From Komagataeibacter melaceti (GTDB taxonomy: Bacteria; Pseudomonadota; Alphaproteobacteria; Acetobacterales; Acetobacteraceae), in the NCBI RefSeq assembly GCF_003403295.1, contig NZ_QUWV01000039.1, positions 38,951 to 102,950 on the forward strand: a stretch of 64,000 nt of DNA. Reading direction: 5' to 3'. Both the position numbers and the translations under genes were made by a program. The notes beneath the pieces were generated by a model. The model was not told the DNA's origin. It did not search any database and saw nothing but the letters and a program-made list of their open reading frames with translations. This document shows, piece by piece, positions 52,143 to 61,176 of the stretch; the first letter of the stretch is position 1, and each line of letters starts with the position of its first letter.

Positions 52143-52604
52143 TCAGGCCGTGGCTTCGGGCGCGATGAACATGGTTGGGGCGTTCATGGTTTCCAGCCTG
52201 TCGGTAACGGTGTGGTTCTTCATGTCCGCCAGCGTGATGCTGGACAGGGCATTGCGGATGGCGGAGTTGACCAGATCCCACTGCTCCCCCAGCCCGCAGG
52301 TGGAGCGGGCGTCGCAGTCACCACCATCAACGCAGGTGGTCAGCGAGATCGGGCCATCAATGGCCTGGATCACGGTGGCGATCGAGATTTCCTCCAGCGG
52401 GGAGGCCAGCCTGTAGCCGCCGCGCGCCCCGCGCTGGGAAATCACGACACCCTGCGTTGCCAGAATCTTGAGCACCTTGGCCACCGTCGGTTCGGGAATG
52501 CCCGTCGAACGGGACAGGACAGGCGAGGTCGTGACCCCTTCCTTCTGCCCCAGCCGGACCAGAGCCACCACGGCATAATCGGTCAGTTTCGACAGTTTCA
52601 GCAT
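52143..52604 (-). CDS. Rrf2-family SUF operon regulator
   Basis: 153 residues. N-terminal winged helix: [35 protein letters not shown] and [18 protein letters not shown]. The three cysteines [13 protein letters not shown] are placed as in IscR/SUF-type Rrf2 proteins and could ligate an Fe-S cluster. It probably senses cluster status and represses or activates the suf operon. It is first in the operon, and a perfect 16-base palindrome lies 42-57 bases upstream. Confidence 0.9.
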   Translation of the reverse strand: MLKLSKLTDYAVVALVRLGQKEGVTTSPVLSRSTGIPEPTVAKVLKILATQGVVISQRGARGGYRLASPLEEISIATVIQAIDGPISLTTCVDGGDCDARSTCGLGEQWDLVNSAIRNALSSITLADMKNHTVTDRLETMNAPTMFIAPEATA

Positions 52605-52645
52605 TCCGTTCTCCCGTACGTCTGGCCCGGGGCACTAATTGGACC

Positions 52646-52661
52646 GAAACAGTACTGTTTC
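52646..52661. promoter_or_regulatory. palindromic operator candidate for the suf regulator
   Basis: Perfect palindrome GAAACAGTACTGTTTC, 42 bases upstream of the regulator start. Position is right for autoregulation. The sequence does not match the classical E. coli IscR sites that I know. Confidence 0.5.
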
Positions 52662-52725
52662 ATGAATTCCCAGATGGGCCACCTGCGGCGCGTCGTCAAG
52701 TCCTAACGTACAATACCCGCGCACC

Positions 52726-54021
52726 CTACCCGATCCCGGTTCCGAATATGAGTTGTAATAGCACGGACAGGCCACACCCGGCCATAAAACCGACCAGTGT
52801 TCCATTAAGGCGGATATACTGGAGATCCTTGCCTACCCTCAGTTCCAGCCTGTCGCTCAGGCTTTCCGCGTCCCATCCGTTCACGACCGAGTAAATAAAA
52901 CGCGACATCCGCTCCCGCAGGAAGGGCAGGCTGCCCAGAATCATGCCGCGCGCGCCATCATTTATGCGTTTGCGCATGGTCGCGTCATGATACATCTGTT
53001 CCGACAGGCGGTGCAGCGCATCGCGCACGATGGTGGCGGCCCAGCTTGTCTCCCCCTTGCGCATGTCTTCCTCGATCATGCGGCGCAGGCGGTGCCAGAC
53101 CTCGCTGCTCCAGCCACGCACGCTGTCATGCGTCAGCACGCCCATCACCGCATCGGTAATCTCGCGCCTGCGCTCGCCATCCTGCTCGATCCGGTCGATT
53201 TCGGAGCGCACCCATGTCGTGAATCCCTCGCGCAGTTCCGAATTCTGCGGGTCGATCCGGTCAAGCTCCTGACTGGCCGCCAGCAGCACCTTGGTGGCGA
53301 TCGAGCCGCCAATGGCCCAGCCCAGCACGCGCCCGCCCTGTTCGCGCACGCGGTCCTCGATCATCGCGCGCAGGGCCGGCTCCTTGGCCTTGAGCCCCTC
53401 CTTCAGCCGCGCGAGCAGGAAGGACAGCACCTCCTGATGGCAATCTCCCTCCACCATCGCGCGCAGGCTGCGGGTCACGACCGGCGCGATCTCCTCACCA
53501 CCCAGCAGGACGGGCAGCATCCGGGCGATGGCGAGACTCGCCCGCCCGTCCTCCAGCCGGTCCAGCACGTGCGGCACGGAGCCAAGCACCGCGCGGTTGA
53601 CCATTTCCGCCGTTTCCGGCTCCTGAAGGATGTTGCCGAGGATCGAAGGCAGGTCGATGCGGCTGAACGCGGACGCAACCTCCTTTTCCGTAAAGACGTT
53701 GGTGGAGACGAACCGCCCGAGCGCCTGCGCCAGCCGTTCCTTCTGCGCGGGCAGGATGGCGGTATGCGGAATCGGCAGGCCCATCGGCCTGCGGAACAGC
53801 GCGGTCACGGCGAACCAGTCCGCCAGGCCGCCCACTACCCCGGCCTTGGTGCCCGAACGCAGGATTTCCAGCCAGGGCCGGTCCGCCAGCCAGCCCATCT
53901 GCGGCAGGGCGTACCCCGCTACCGTAAGCGCCGCCATGGCGCCCAGCAGGCCGGTTGCGGACCGTTTATACCGCTGCAGTACCTGCCGCGCGTCCTGATC
54001 CGACTGTGCAATACCATTCAT
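52726..54021 (-). CDS. DUF445 family membrane protein
   Basis: 431 residues from the ATG at 54019-54021. An N-terminal helix pair (GLLGAMAALTVAGYALP) is followed by the family signature GVVGGLADWFAVTALFRRPMG and IPHTAILPAQKERLAQALG. A long helical middle follows, and a C-terminal helix LVGFMAGCGLSVLLQLIFG. The family (YjiN-like) has no established function; the topology suggests a membrane-tethered helical domain. It is divergent from the PEPC-like gene. Confidence 0.85.
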   Translation of the reverse strand: MNGIAQSDQDARQVLQRYKRSATGLLGAMAALTVAGYALPQMGWLADRPWLEILRSGTKAGVVGGLADWFAVTALFRRPMGLPIPHTAILPAQKERLAQALGRFVSTNVFTEKEVASAFSRIDLPSILGNILQEPETAEMVNRAVLGSVPHVLDRLEDGRASLAIARMLPVLLGGEEIAPVVTRSLRAMVEGDCHQEVLSFLLARLKEGLKAKEPALRAMIEDRVREQGGRVLGWAIGGSIATKVLLAASQELDRIDPQNSELREGFTTWVRSEIDRIEQDGERRREITDAVMGVLTHDSVRGWSSEVWHRLRRMIEEDMRKGETSWAATIVRDALHRLSEQMYHDATMRKRINDGARGMILGSLPFLRERMSRFIYSVVNGWDAESLSDRLELRVGKDLQYIRLNGTLVGFMAGCGLSVLLQLIFGTGIG

Positions 54022-54174
54022 GACATCATTGATACCATTGTCTTCTCCCCAGCCCAAGCAACACTCGCCCCCCTACCCCAAATACCCGTGAAATGATGCT
54101 CCAGACATTGCGGCCCGCACCGGAACATGGGATTTGAAAAGGGCCATGACGAACTTTTACAACAGGACCACACG

Positions 54175-56979
54175 ATGACCGAAGCCGCCGCGCGGAATGC
54201 GTCCGACCTGCTCCAGCAGGCCGAGCGCCTGATAGCCAGCCATGACGAGACCGCATCGGGCAGCCCGGTCATGGCGCTGGCACGCCACATCGGCCGGCAG
54301 ATGGGCAGCGGCGCCCTGCCCATGGATCAGGTGGAGGACATCGTACGCCTGCTGCGCGACAGGGCCTTTGCCGGGCGGGCCTATCATATCGCCACCTACC
54401 TCGATGGCCCCGACGAAAAGACCGTAACCACGCGTATGTGTACGGTCGCGCGCCGGATCGTGCAGCCCGACCCCGATGACAGCCCGGTGCCGATCGCGCG
54501 TTTCCGCGCCGCCATCGAGCGCAGCCGTTTCGCCGCCGTCTTTACCGCGCACCCCACTTTCGCGCTGGCCAACCCGGTCTATGAGGCGCTGGCCGAGCTG
54601 GCATCCGCCAACCCGTCCGAGCCGCCCGCCCATGTCCCGGCCTTCCTGACGCATCGCCGCGCGGGGCCGCCCACGCTGGATGAGGAATTCAGCCTGGCCA
54701 CGCAGGCCATCCTGCGCGGCCGCACGGCGCTGGACAGGCTGAATGCCATCCTGCTGTCGGAAGCCCGGACGCACTGGCCCCAGCTTTGGTTCACGCTGGT
54801 CCCGCGCCCCATCATCATGACAAGCTGGGTCGGGTACGACACCGATGGCCGCACCGACATCGGCTGGTGGGATACGCTGCGCCTGCGCCTGCGCATGAAG
54901 CAGCTCCAGCTTTCCCGCCTGCATGACCAGGTGGCCACGGTCACCGACTGCGCCAATGACCTGCTCCAGCGCATCGACACCGCGCTTGACGCGGTGAACG
55001 AACAGATCGCCGCCTGCCCCACCGGCCCCGAGCCCGAGGCGGTCTCGCGCTTTGCCGATGTGCTGATCAACCGCAGTGCCGACGCCCTGACCAGCACCAA
55101 TGACCTGAGCGCTACCTTTGGCGAGGCCATTGACGCGGCGTCGGCCGATGACAAGATGACGCTGGCGGTGGCGCGCGCGGGCTTCATGGCGCATGGCCTG
55201 TCGGCTGCGCATACGCATACGCGGCTCAATGCAACGCAGCTTCACAATATCGCGCGCCAGCGGCTGAACATTACCGACAGCCCGGACGTTCCGGCCCAGC
55301 GCCGCGCCCTGATCAGCCGCATGAACGAGGCGCTGGATACGGTCGAACCGATCGAGATCGACTTCGGCTCGCTGCTCATGGAACAGGCCAGCGCCGGGCG
55401 GCTCATGATGACCGTGCGCCAGATCCTGCGTCATATCGACCGCACCAGCCCCATCCGCTTCCTGATTGCCGAGACCGAAACCGGCTACACGCTGCTGACG
55501 GCGCTGTGGCTGGCGCGGCTGTACGGCATTGACGACATGATCGAGATTTCGCCCCTGTTCGAGACGCAGGATGCGCTGGAAAATGGCGAGCAGATCATTG
55601 AGGAAGCCCTGCGCTCCCCCCACTGGCGCGCCTACCTGCACCGCACGCGCAAGCTCAGCCTCCAGTTCGGTTTCTCCGATTCCGGGCGTTATGTCGGGCA
55701 GCTTGCCGCCACCTATCTGATCGAGCGGCTGCGCATCAAGGTATGCGACCTGCTGCGCAAGTGGGACCTCGCCTTTGTCGAGGTGATCCTGTTCGACACC
55801 CATGGCGAGAGCATCGGTCGCGGCGCGCATCCCTATCGCCTGGCGGACCGCTTCGACTACCTCTCCCCGCCGCATGCCCGCGCCCGCTTCGCCCGCGCCG
55901 GTATCCAGCTACGTGAGGAAACCGCCTTTCAGGGTGGGGACGGCTACCTCCTGTTCGGAACGCAGGCGCTGGCGGATGCAACGGTCAGCATCATTGCCGA
56001 ACATGCCTTCACCACCACGGCGCTTGATCGCGACCCGGTTTATGACGAGCCGGATTTCTCGGCCGATTTCTTCTCCACCATCGCCAACGGCATGACCGGG
56101 CTGGTGGAAGATCCCGGCTATGCGGCCCTGCTGGGCGCGTTCGGGCCGTCGCTGATCGACAAGACCGGTTCACGCCCCTCGGCACGGCAGAGCGACGCGG
56201 CCTCCACCGTTACCCGCATCAAGCATCCCAGCCAGTTGCGGGCCATCCCCAACAACGCCATCCTGCAGCAGCTTGCATGGTGCGCGAACACCCTGCAGGG
56301 GCTGGGCACCGCCGCCGCCCGCCACCCCGAAACATTCGAGAGGTACCTGGCCGAAAGCCCGCGCTTCCGCCGGGCTATGGACTTCGCCGCCCATGCGCTG
56401 GCCCATTCGGACCACGGGGTGCTGCGTGGCGTCATTCACCTGCTGGACCCCGACCTGTGGCTTGAGCGCGCCACCACGCAGAAGGACCCGGCCCGGCAGG
56501 AATCGTTCCTGTCGCTCATGCACGGACTGGAAAACCTGGATTTCTGGGCCAGCACGCAGGCCATGTTCCGCCGCATCCAGTCCGACCATCTGGCCCTGCG
56601 CCGCGCGTGGCCCGAAGCGCCGCACATGCAGCCCGATGAACTGCTGCTGCATGCCATCCGCATTGCCATTATCGAGCATATCTGGCTGCTTTCCACCCGC
56701 ATCCCGTATTTCTCGCCCCGGCATGCCTTCTCGCGTGATGTGCTGACGCTGAAGGTCCTGTGCCTGGACATTCCCACGGTGCTGACGGAACTGGAGCAGA
56801 TCTTCCCCTACCGCTCGGACGGCAGTTTCGACCTCGACTTCCACGAGCCGCATGGCCCCCGGCAGGAAGGCACCTACAGCCGCGAATACACCGACATCTT
56901 CGAGCCGATGCAGCGCCTGTTCCAGACAGTGCGTGAAATCAGCACGGGTGTGATGCACCATGTCGGCGCCTTTGGCTGA
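54175..56979 (+). CDS. degenerate phosphoenolpyruvate carboxylase-like protein
   Basis: 934 residues from the ATG at 54175 (AGGA 9 bases upstream). The full PEPC architecture is recognisable: FTAHPTF at 123-129 (catalytic-histidine motif, H126 kept), SWVGYDTDGR at 217-226 (for SWMGGDRDGN), FGFSDSGR at 498-505 (for GYSDSAKD), THGESIGRG near 542-550 (for FHGRGGSIGRG), TGSRPS at 664-669 and RAIP at 689-692. Several key positions differ: the lysine after SDS is arginine, the arginine of HGRGG is missing with a two-residue deletion, the GGDRDGN loop is altered, and the protein ends HHVGAFG, not QNTG. PEP carboxylation is therefore doubtful. The stop overlaps the next gene by 20 bases. Confidence 0.8.
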   Translation: MTEAAARNASDLLQQAERLIASHDETASGSPVMALARHIGRQMGSGALPMDQVEDIVRLLRDRAFAGRAYHIATYLDGPDEKTVTTRMCTVARRIVQPDPDDSPVPIARFRAAIERSRFAAVFTAHPTFALANPVYEALAELASANPSEPPAHVPAFLTHRRAGPPTLDEEFSLATQAILRGRTALDRLNAILLSEARTHWPQLWFTLVPRPIIMTSWVGYDTDGRTDIGWWDTLRLRLRMKQLQLSRLHDQVATVTDCANDLLQRIDTALDAVNEQIAACPTGPEPEAVSRFADVLINRSADALTSTNDLSATFGEAIDAASADDKMTLAVARAGFMAHGLSAAHTHTRLNATQLHNIARQRLNITDSPDVPAQRRALISRMNEALDTVEPIEIDFGSLLMEQASAGRLMMTVRQILRHIDRTSPIRFLIAETETGYTLLTALWLARLYGIDDMIEISPLFETQDALENGEQIIEEALRSPHWRAYLHRTRKLSLQFGFSDSGRYVGQLAATYLIERLRIKVCDLLRKWDLAFVEVILFDTHGESIGRGAHPYRLADRFDYLSPPHARARFARAGIQLREETAFQGGDGYLLFGTQALADATVSIIAEHAFTTTALDRDPVYDEPDFSADFFSTIANGMTGLVEDPGYAALLGAFGPSLIDKTGSRPSARQSDAASTVTRIKHPSQLRAIPNNAILQQLAWCANTLQGLGTAAARHPETFERYLAESPRFRRAMDFAAHALAHSDHGVLRGVIHLLDPDLWLERATTQKDPARQESFLSLMHGLENLDFWASTQAMFRRIQSDHLALRRAWPEAPHMQPDELLLHAIRIAIIEHIWLLSTRIPYFSPRHAFSRDVLTLKVLCLDIPTVLTELEQIFPYRSDGSFDLDFHEPHGPRQEGTYSREYTDIFEPMQRLFQTVREISTGVMHHVGAFG

Positions 56980-57832
56980 GGCCGCGCAGCCATCACGCAA
57001 CGGGTGGCGGGTCACTGAACCGCCACCCCTGTATGATGTGCCACTGCCCGAAACCCCCACCATAAGGCGGGTCGTGGCCAACAACCCCGGCCCGATGACC
57101 GGCAACGGCACCAATAGCTGGGTGGTCGAACATGCACAGGGCTGCGTGATCATCGACCCCGGCAGCGCCACCCCCGAACATCTGGACGCTCTGGTCAACG
57201 CAACCGCCGGGCACCCCGTAACGCATATCATCCTGACCCATACCCACCGTGACCACCTGGAGGGCGCGCGCCCGCTCGGGGAGCGACTGGGTGTCCCGGT
57301 ATGCGGGTTTTACCAGAGCGCCGAGCCTTCGTTCACGCCCGATATCGGCCTGCATGATGCTGACGTGATTGCGGGCCTGCGGGTGCTGTATACCCCCGGC
57401 CATGCCAATGACCATATCTGCCTGGAAACGCCGGACGGGATCATCTTTACCGGTGACCATGTGATGGGCTGGTCCACGACCATGGTGCCCCCTGCACCCC
57501 ACGGGTCGGTGCGGCAGTTTCTCGACAGCATGGATTACCTGCAGCAACGCAACAGCCACCTGCTGCTCTCCGCCCACGGCCCGGCCATTACGCAGGTGAA
57601 CGAGTGCATCAACGGGCTGGTCGCCCACCGCCACGCGCGCGAGAAAAGCATCCTCGCACTCCTGCCCGCGACACCCCGCACGCTCGATGAAATTCTGGAC
57701 AGCATGTACCACAAGCTGCGCCCCGGCCTGCGCCGGGCGGCCCGGCTGAACCTGCATGCCCATCTGGAAAAACTGCATGAGGAAGGACGGGTCAGCCTGC
57801 ATGATGACAGGTGGGCGAAAATAACGCCCTGA
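56960..57832 (+). CDS. metallo-beta-lactamase-fold hydrolase (LACTB2/glyoxalase II-like)
   Basis: 290 residues. NGTNSWVVE and VIIDPGSATPEHL open the fold. Metal-binding motif THTHRDHLEGARPL, then LYTPGHANDHICLE, GIIFTGDHVMGW and LLSAHGPAI supply the remaining histidines and aspartate. A C-terminal winged-helix-like LRPGLRRAARLNLHAHLEKL segment matches the LACTB2 subgroup. The substrate could be a thioester or RNA. The start lies inside the PEPC-like gene, so the two are co-translated. Confidence 0.85.
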   Translation: MSAPLAEAAQPSRNGWRVTEPPPLYDVPLPETPTIRRVVANNPGPMTGNGTNSWVVEHAQGCVIIDPGSATPEHLDALVNATAGHPVTHIILTHTHRDHLEGARPLGERLGVPVCGFYQSAEPSFTPDIGLHDADVIAGLRVLYTPGHANDHICLETPDGIIFTGDHVMGWSTTMVPPAPHGSVRQFLDSMDYLQQRNSHLLLSAHGPAITQVNECINGLVAHRHAREKSILALLPATPRTLDEILDSMYHKLRPGLRRAARLNLHAHLEKLHEEGRVSLHDDRWAKITP

Positions 57833-57977
57833 CCCGCATGGCATGGCGGCCGCGCGTCTCTCCGCGTCGCCCCCATCCGCAATAATCACACACCTGTCAG
57901 GCACATCCCTGCCCACCCCCTCCGGCGGGCGGGTCATCCGCGTCCTTATTTTTGCTGTAACCGGCAGACGGCAGGCC

Positions 57978-58006
57978 AAAAAAAACCGGCCCACATGGGG
58001 CCGGTT
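57978..58006 (-). terminator. terminator of fusA
   Basis: 9-bp stem AACCGGCCC / GGGCCGGTT followed on the minus strand by eight T, 28 bases after the fusA stop. Confidence 0.9.
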
Positions 58007-58033
58007 TCCTCAGGCGCTCTCTTTCGAGAAAGA

Positions 58034-60121
58034 TCAGGCGGACTTCGCCATGATCTCTTCCGCAACGTTGCGGGGCACCGGATCGTAGTGATGGAACTGC
58101 ATCGTGAAGGATGCACGGCCCTTGGTCATCGAACGCAGGTGCGAGATGTAGCCGAACATTTCCTTCAGCGGAACCTGCGCACGGACCATGACGGTCGAAC
58201 CCGAGCTTTCCTGGCTCTGGATCATGCCACGGCGGCGGTTCAGGTCACCCACCACGTCACCAACGTGATCGTTCGGGGTGGTGATTTCCACGTCCATGAT
58301 CGGCTCGAGAATGACCGGGCCGGCCTTCTTCATGCCTTCACGGAAGCAGGCCTTCGCAGCGATTTCGAACGCCAGGGCCGAGGAGTCGACATCATGGTAC
58401 TTACCGTCCAGCAGCGTGAACTTGAAGTCCACCGTGGGGAAGCCCGCGAGCACGCCGGTCGTGGCCTGCGCCGTGATGCCCTTTTCCACCGCCGGGATGT
58501 ATTCCTTCGGCACCGTGCCGCCGACGACCTTGTTCTCGAAGGAGATGCCTTCGTTACGCTCGACCGGCGTGAACTCGATCTTCACTTCAGCGAACTGGCC
58601 CGAACCACCCGACTGCTTCTTGTGGGTGTAGGTTTCGGTGTGCGTCTGGGTGATCGTTTCACGATACGCAACCTGCGGGGCACCGATGTTCGCGTCCACG
58701 CCATATTCACGACGCAGGCGGTCGATGATGATGTCGAGATGCAGCTCACCCATGCCGGACAGGATGGTCTGGCCGGTTTCCTGATCGGTCTTCAGACGCA
58801 GGGAGGGATCTTCACCCGACAGCTTCTGCAGCGCCAGGGTCATCTTTTCCACGCCGTCCTTGGTCTTCGGCTCAACGGAGATGTCGATGACCGGGATCGG
58901 GAAGGTCATGCGTTCCAGCACCACCGGATCGGTGGGGTCGGCCAGCGTGTCACCCGTCTGGCTGTCCTTCAGGCCAACGAAGGCCGCGATGTCACCGGCA
59001 TGGACTTCGGACAGTTCCTCGCGCTTGTCAGCATGCATCTGATAGATGCGGCCGATGCGCTCCTTGTGGCCCTTGGTCGTGTTCAGCACGGTGTCACCGG
59101 TCTTCAGCACGCCACGATAGACGCGCACGAAGGTCAGGGTGCCGTATTTGTCGTTGATGATCTTGAAGGCGAGGCCAGCGAACTTGCCATCCGGGTCAAC
59201 CGGGATGATCGGCAGCTTCTTCTCGTCAACTTCCTCATCTTCCGGCGGGGCGATGCGGATGCCTTCCACGTCGTCCGGCGCGGGCAGGAAGTCGATGACG
59301 GCGTCGAGCAGCGGCTGGACACCCTTGTTCTTGAAGGCCGTGCCGCACAGGACGGGACGGAACTCACCGGAGATGGTGCCCTTCTTGATGCAGCGCTTCA
59401 GCGTCGCGACCTCGACATCGCCCTTGTCGAAGTATTCTTCCATCGCCGCGTCGTCCACCGCCAGCGCGGTGTCGAGCAGGTTCTGGCGGGCTTCCTTGGC
59501 CTTTTCCAGCAGGTCGGCGGGAATTTCCTCGTCATGGAACTTCGCGCCCAGCTCACCGCCTTCCCAGACGATGGCCTTCATCTCGATCAGGTCCACCACG
59601 CCGACGAAGTTTTCTTCGGCGCCGATGGGAAGCTGCAGCGGGATGGCAACGATGTCCAGCTTCTCCTTCAGCGTGTCGAACGCGCGGTAGAAGTCGGCGC
59701 CGGTGCGGTCCAGCTTGTTGATGAAGATGATGCGGGGCACGTTGTAGCGGTCAGCCAGACGCCAGTTGGTCTCGGACTGCGGCTGCACGCCGGCCACGCC
59801 TTCGATGATGAAGACCGCGCCATCGAGCACGCGCAGCGAGCGGTTGACTTCGATGTTGAAGTCGATGTGGCCCGGGGTGTCGATGATGTTGATGCGGTGC
59901 CCGGCCCATTCGCACGTCACGGCGGCGGACGTGATGGTGATGCCGCGCTCACGTTCCTGCGCCATGTAATCGGTGGTGGTGTTGCCCTCGTGCACCTCCC
60001 CGATCTTGTGCGACACACCCGTGTAATACAGGATGCGCTCGGTCGTGGTGGTCTTGCCGGCATCAATATGCGCGGTAATACCGATATTGCGAATCAGGGA
60101 CAGATCAGACTTGGCGGACAC
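58034..60121 (-). CDS. fusA: translation elongation factor G
   Basis: 695 residues from a GTG at 60119-60121 with GGAGG 7 bases upstream. G1 is [16 protein letters not shown]3 is DTPGHIDF and G4 is [10 protein letters not shown]. Switch [10 protein letters not shown] and the domain IV tip and [10 protein letters not shown] region are intact. Length and motifs fit the canonical EF-G that translocates ribosomes. It stands without rpsL, rpsG or tuf neighbours, unlike the usual str operon. A 12-bp hairpin lies 26 bases upstream of the start. Confidence 0.96.
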   Translation of the reverse strand: MSAKSDLSLIRNIGITAHIDAGKTTTTERILYYTGVSHKIGEVHEGNTTTDYMAQERERGITITSAAVTCEWAGHRINIIDTPGHIDFNIEVNRSLRVLDGAVFIIEGVAGVQPQSETNWRLADRYNVPRIIFINKLDRTGADFYRAFDTLKEKLDIVAIPLQLPIGAEENFVGVVDLIEMKAIVWEGGELGAKFHDEEIPADLLEKAKEARQNLLDTALAVDDAAMEEYFDKGDVEVATLKRCIKKGTISGEFRPVLCGTAFKNKGVQPLLDAVIDFLPAPDDVEGIRIAPPEDEEVDEKKLPIIPVDPDGKFAGLAFKIINDKYGTLTFVRVYRGVLKTGDTVLNTTKGHKERIGRIYQMHADKREELSEVHAGDIAAFVGLKDSQTGDTLADPTDPVVLERMTFPIPVIDISVEPKTKDGVEKMTLALQKLSGEDPSLRLKTDQETGQTILSGMGELHLDIIIDRLRREYGVDANIGAPQVAYRETITQTHTETYTHKKQSGGSGQFAEVKIEFTPVERNEGISFENKVVGGTVPKEYIPAVEKGITAQATTGVLAGFPTVDFKFTLLDGKYHDVDSSALAFEIAAKACFREGMKKAGPVILEPIMDVEITTPNDHVGDVVGDLNRRRGMIQSQESSGSTVMVRAQVPLKEMFGYISHLRSMTKGRASFTMQFHHYDPVPRNVAEEIMAKSA

Positions 60122-60146
60122 GGGATTACCTCCACAAGACAACACG

Positions 60147-60177
60147 GGCGCGAAGGGGAATCCGTCCCTTTCGCGCC
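60147..60177 (-). promoter_or_regulatory. hairpin in the fusA 5' leader
   Basis: 12-bp arms GGCGCGAAAGGG / CCCCTTCGCGCC on the minus strand (one G-T pair), seven-base loop, ending about 13 bases before the GGAGG site. No T-tract. Confidence 0.4.
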
Positions 60178-60332
60178 TGCCGGAACCGTAAGCTGCTTCC
60201 GCCCTCAGTCTTTTTCAACCCGGACGACGCAGACCGGCACAGCGGAACAATGCGCCAGACATCAGTCAGGCTTTTACAGCGCCGGGCCAGCGCCCTGCCC
60301 CCATGGGGCGGGGCGGCGTGGCCCGTGGCGCA

Positions 60333-60632
60333 TCAGGCTACGGCAGCCTTCTTTTCCTGAACGCGCAGGATGCGACGCTTCACCGTCATGGCTTCCGGCG
60401 TCAGCTTGCGGTTCGGGGTGGACAGCAGGAACGCGTCCAGCCCGCCATTGTGCTCGACCGTGCGGATGCCGTTGGTGGTCATGCGCAGGGGAACGGCCGT
60501 GCCGAGGATATCGGACAGCAGCGAGGTTTCCTGCAGGTTGGGCAGGAAGCGGCGGCGGGACTTGTTGTTGGCGTGGCTGACGTTGTTTCCGGTCAGCACG
60601 CCCTTGCCTGTGATCTGGCAGCGGCGAGACAT
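60333..60632 (-). CDS. rpmB: 50S ribosomal protein L28
   Basis: 99 residues from the ATG at 60630-60632. [20 protein letters not shown] is the L28 signature, with [15 protein letters not shown] and a basic C-terminal [10 protein letters not shown]. Structural ribosomal protein. A -35/-10-like pair lies 70-100 bases upstream; fusA follows 211 bases downstream. Confidence 0.95.
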   Translation of the reverse strand: MSRRCQITGKGVLTGNNVSHANNKSRRRFLPNLQETSLLSDILGTAVPLRMTTNGIRTVEHNGGLDAFLLSTPNRKLTPEAMTVKRRILRVQEKKAAVA

Positions 60633-60702
60633 TCTATCATCCTCGGATATAACTGTGGCCGAGGCATAAATGCCCGGCAAGGATCGTCTTGATTAGGCGC
60701 GG

Positions 60703-60731
60703 CTTATCGCCAAACCGCCGCCAACAGTCAA
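60703..60731 (-). promoter_or_regulatory. possible promoter of rpmB
   Basis: TTGACT and GATAAG separated by 17 bases, about 70 bases upstream of the rpmB start. Confidence 0.4.
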
Positions 60732-60811
60732 GGTGCATAAGCGTGATTCGGCATTTTTTGTCCCGGAAAGGGCCGGGATCACCCCTTTTGCCCCCTTCCG
60801 GCCCCCGTGGG

Positions 60812-61078
60812 TCAGCCCGCCTTGCGGTCCTGATCGGGGTGCAGTTCGCCCGCCTGCACGCTGTGCAGCGCGTTTTCCAACATGGCCTGCATCGTCTCGC
60901 GGCCCATGGTGCGCGACAGCAGCCCCAGTGAGCCACCCAGCAGCGCGGACGCGATGGCCACCGGCGGCAGGTTCTCACCGATCATGTATTCAATGGCCTT
61001 GTCCACCACCGCGCCGCAATGGCTCAGTTCGGGGGGGATGGCCTCGGCTTCGGGCGGCTGGTTGCTTGTTTCCGTCAT
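60812..61078 (-). CDS. small protein of unknown function
   Basis: 88 residues from the ATG at 61076-61078, which has AGGAGC about 9 bases upstream. The middle (ENLPPVAIASALLGGSLGLLS) is a mildly hydrophobic glycine-rich helix, between polar ends. IEYMIGENLPPVAIASAL and QAMLENALHSVQAG suggest a short helical protein. Typical codon use and an in-operon position (98 bases after the ABC exporter stop) support it being real. Family not recognised. Confidence 0.65.
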   Translation of the reverse strand: MTETSNQPPEAEAIPPELSHCGAVVDKAIEYMIGENLPPVAIASALLGGSLGLLSRTMGRETMQAMLENALHSVQAGELHPDQDRKAG

Positions 61079-61176
61079 CTTGCGGCTCCTTGTGGTCTTC
61101 AGCCTGATATGGGCTTGCCTGCCGTCCCTTACCAGTACGACGCGGATATGAAACCGGTAACAAGCGCGCGTGAAGC

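Noticed and set aside
54157..55875. 572-residue minus-strand ORF opposite the PEPC-like gene
   Set aside because: Gly/Gln/Arg-rich reverse-frame translation; the plus-strand frame has all the PEPC family motifs.
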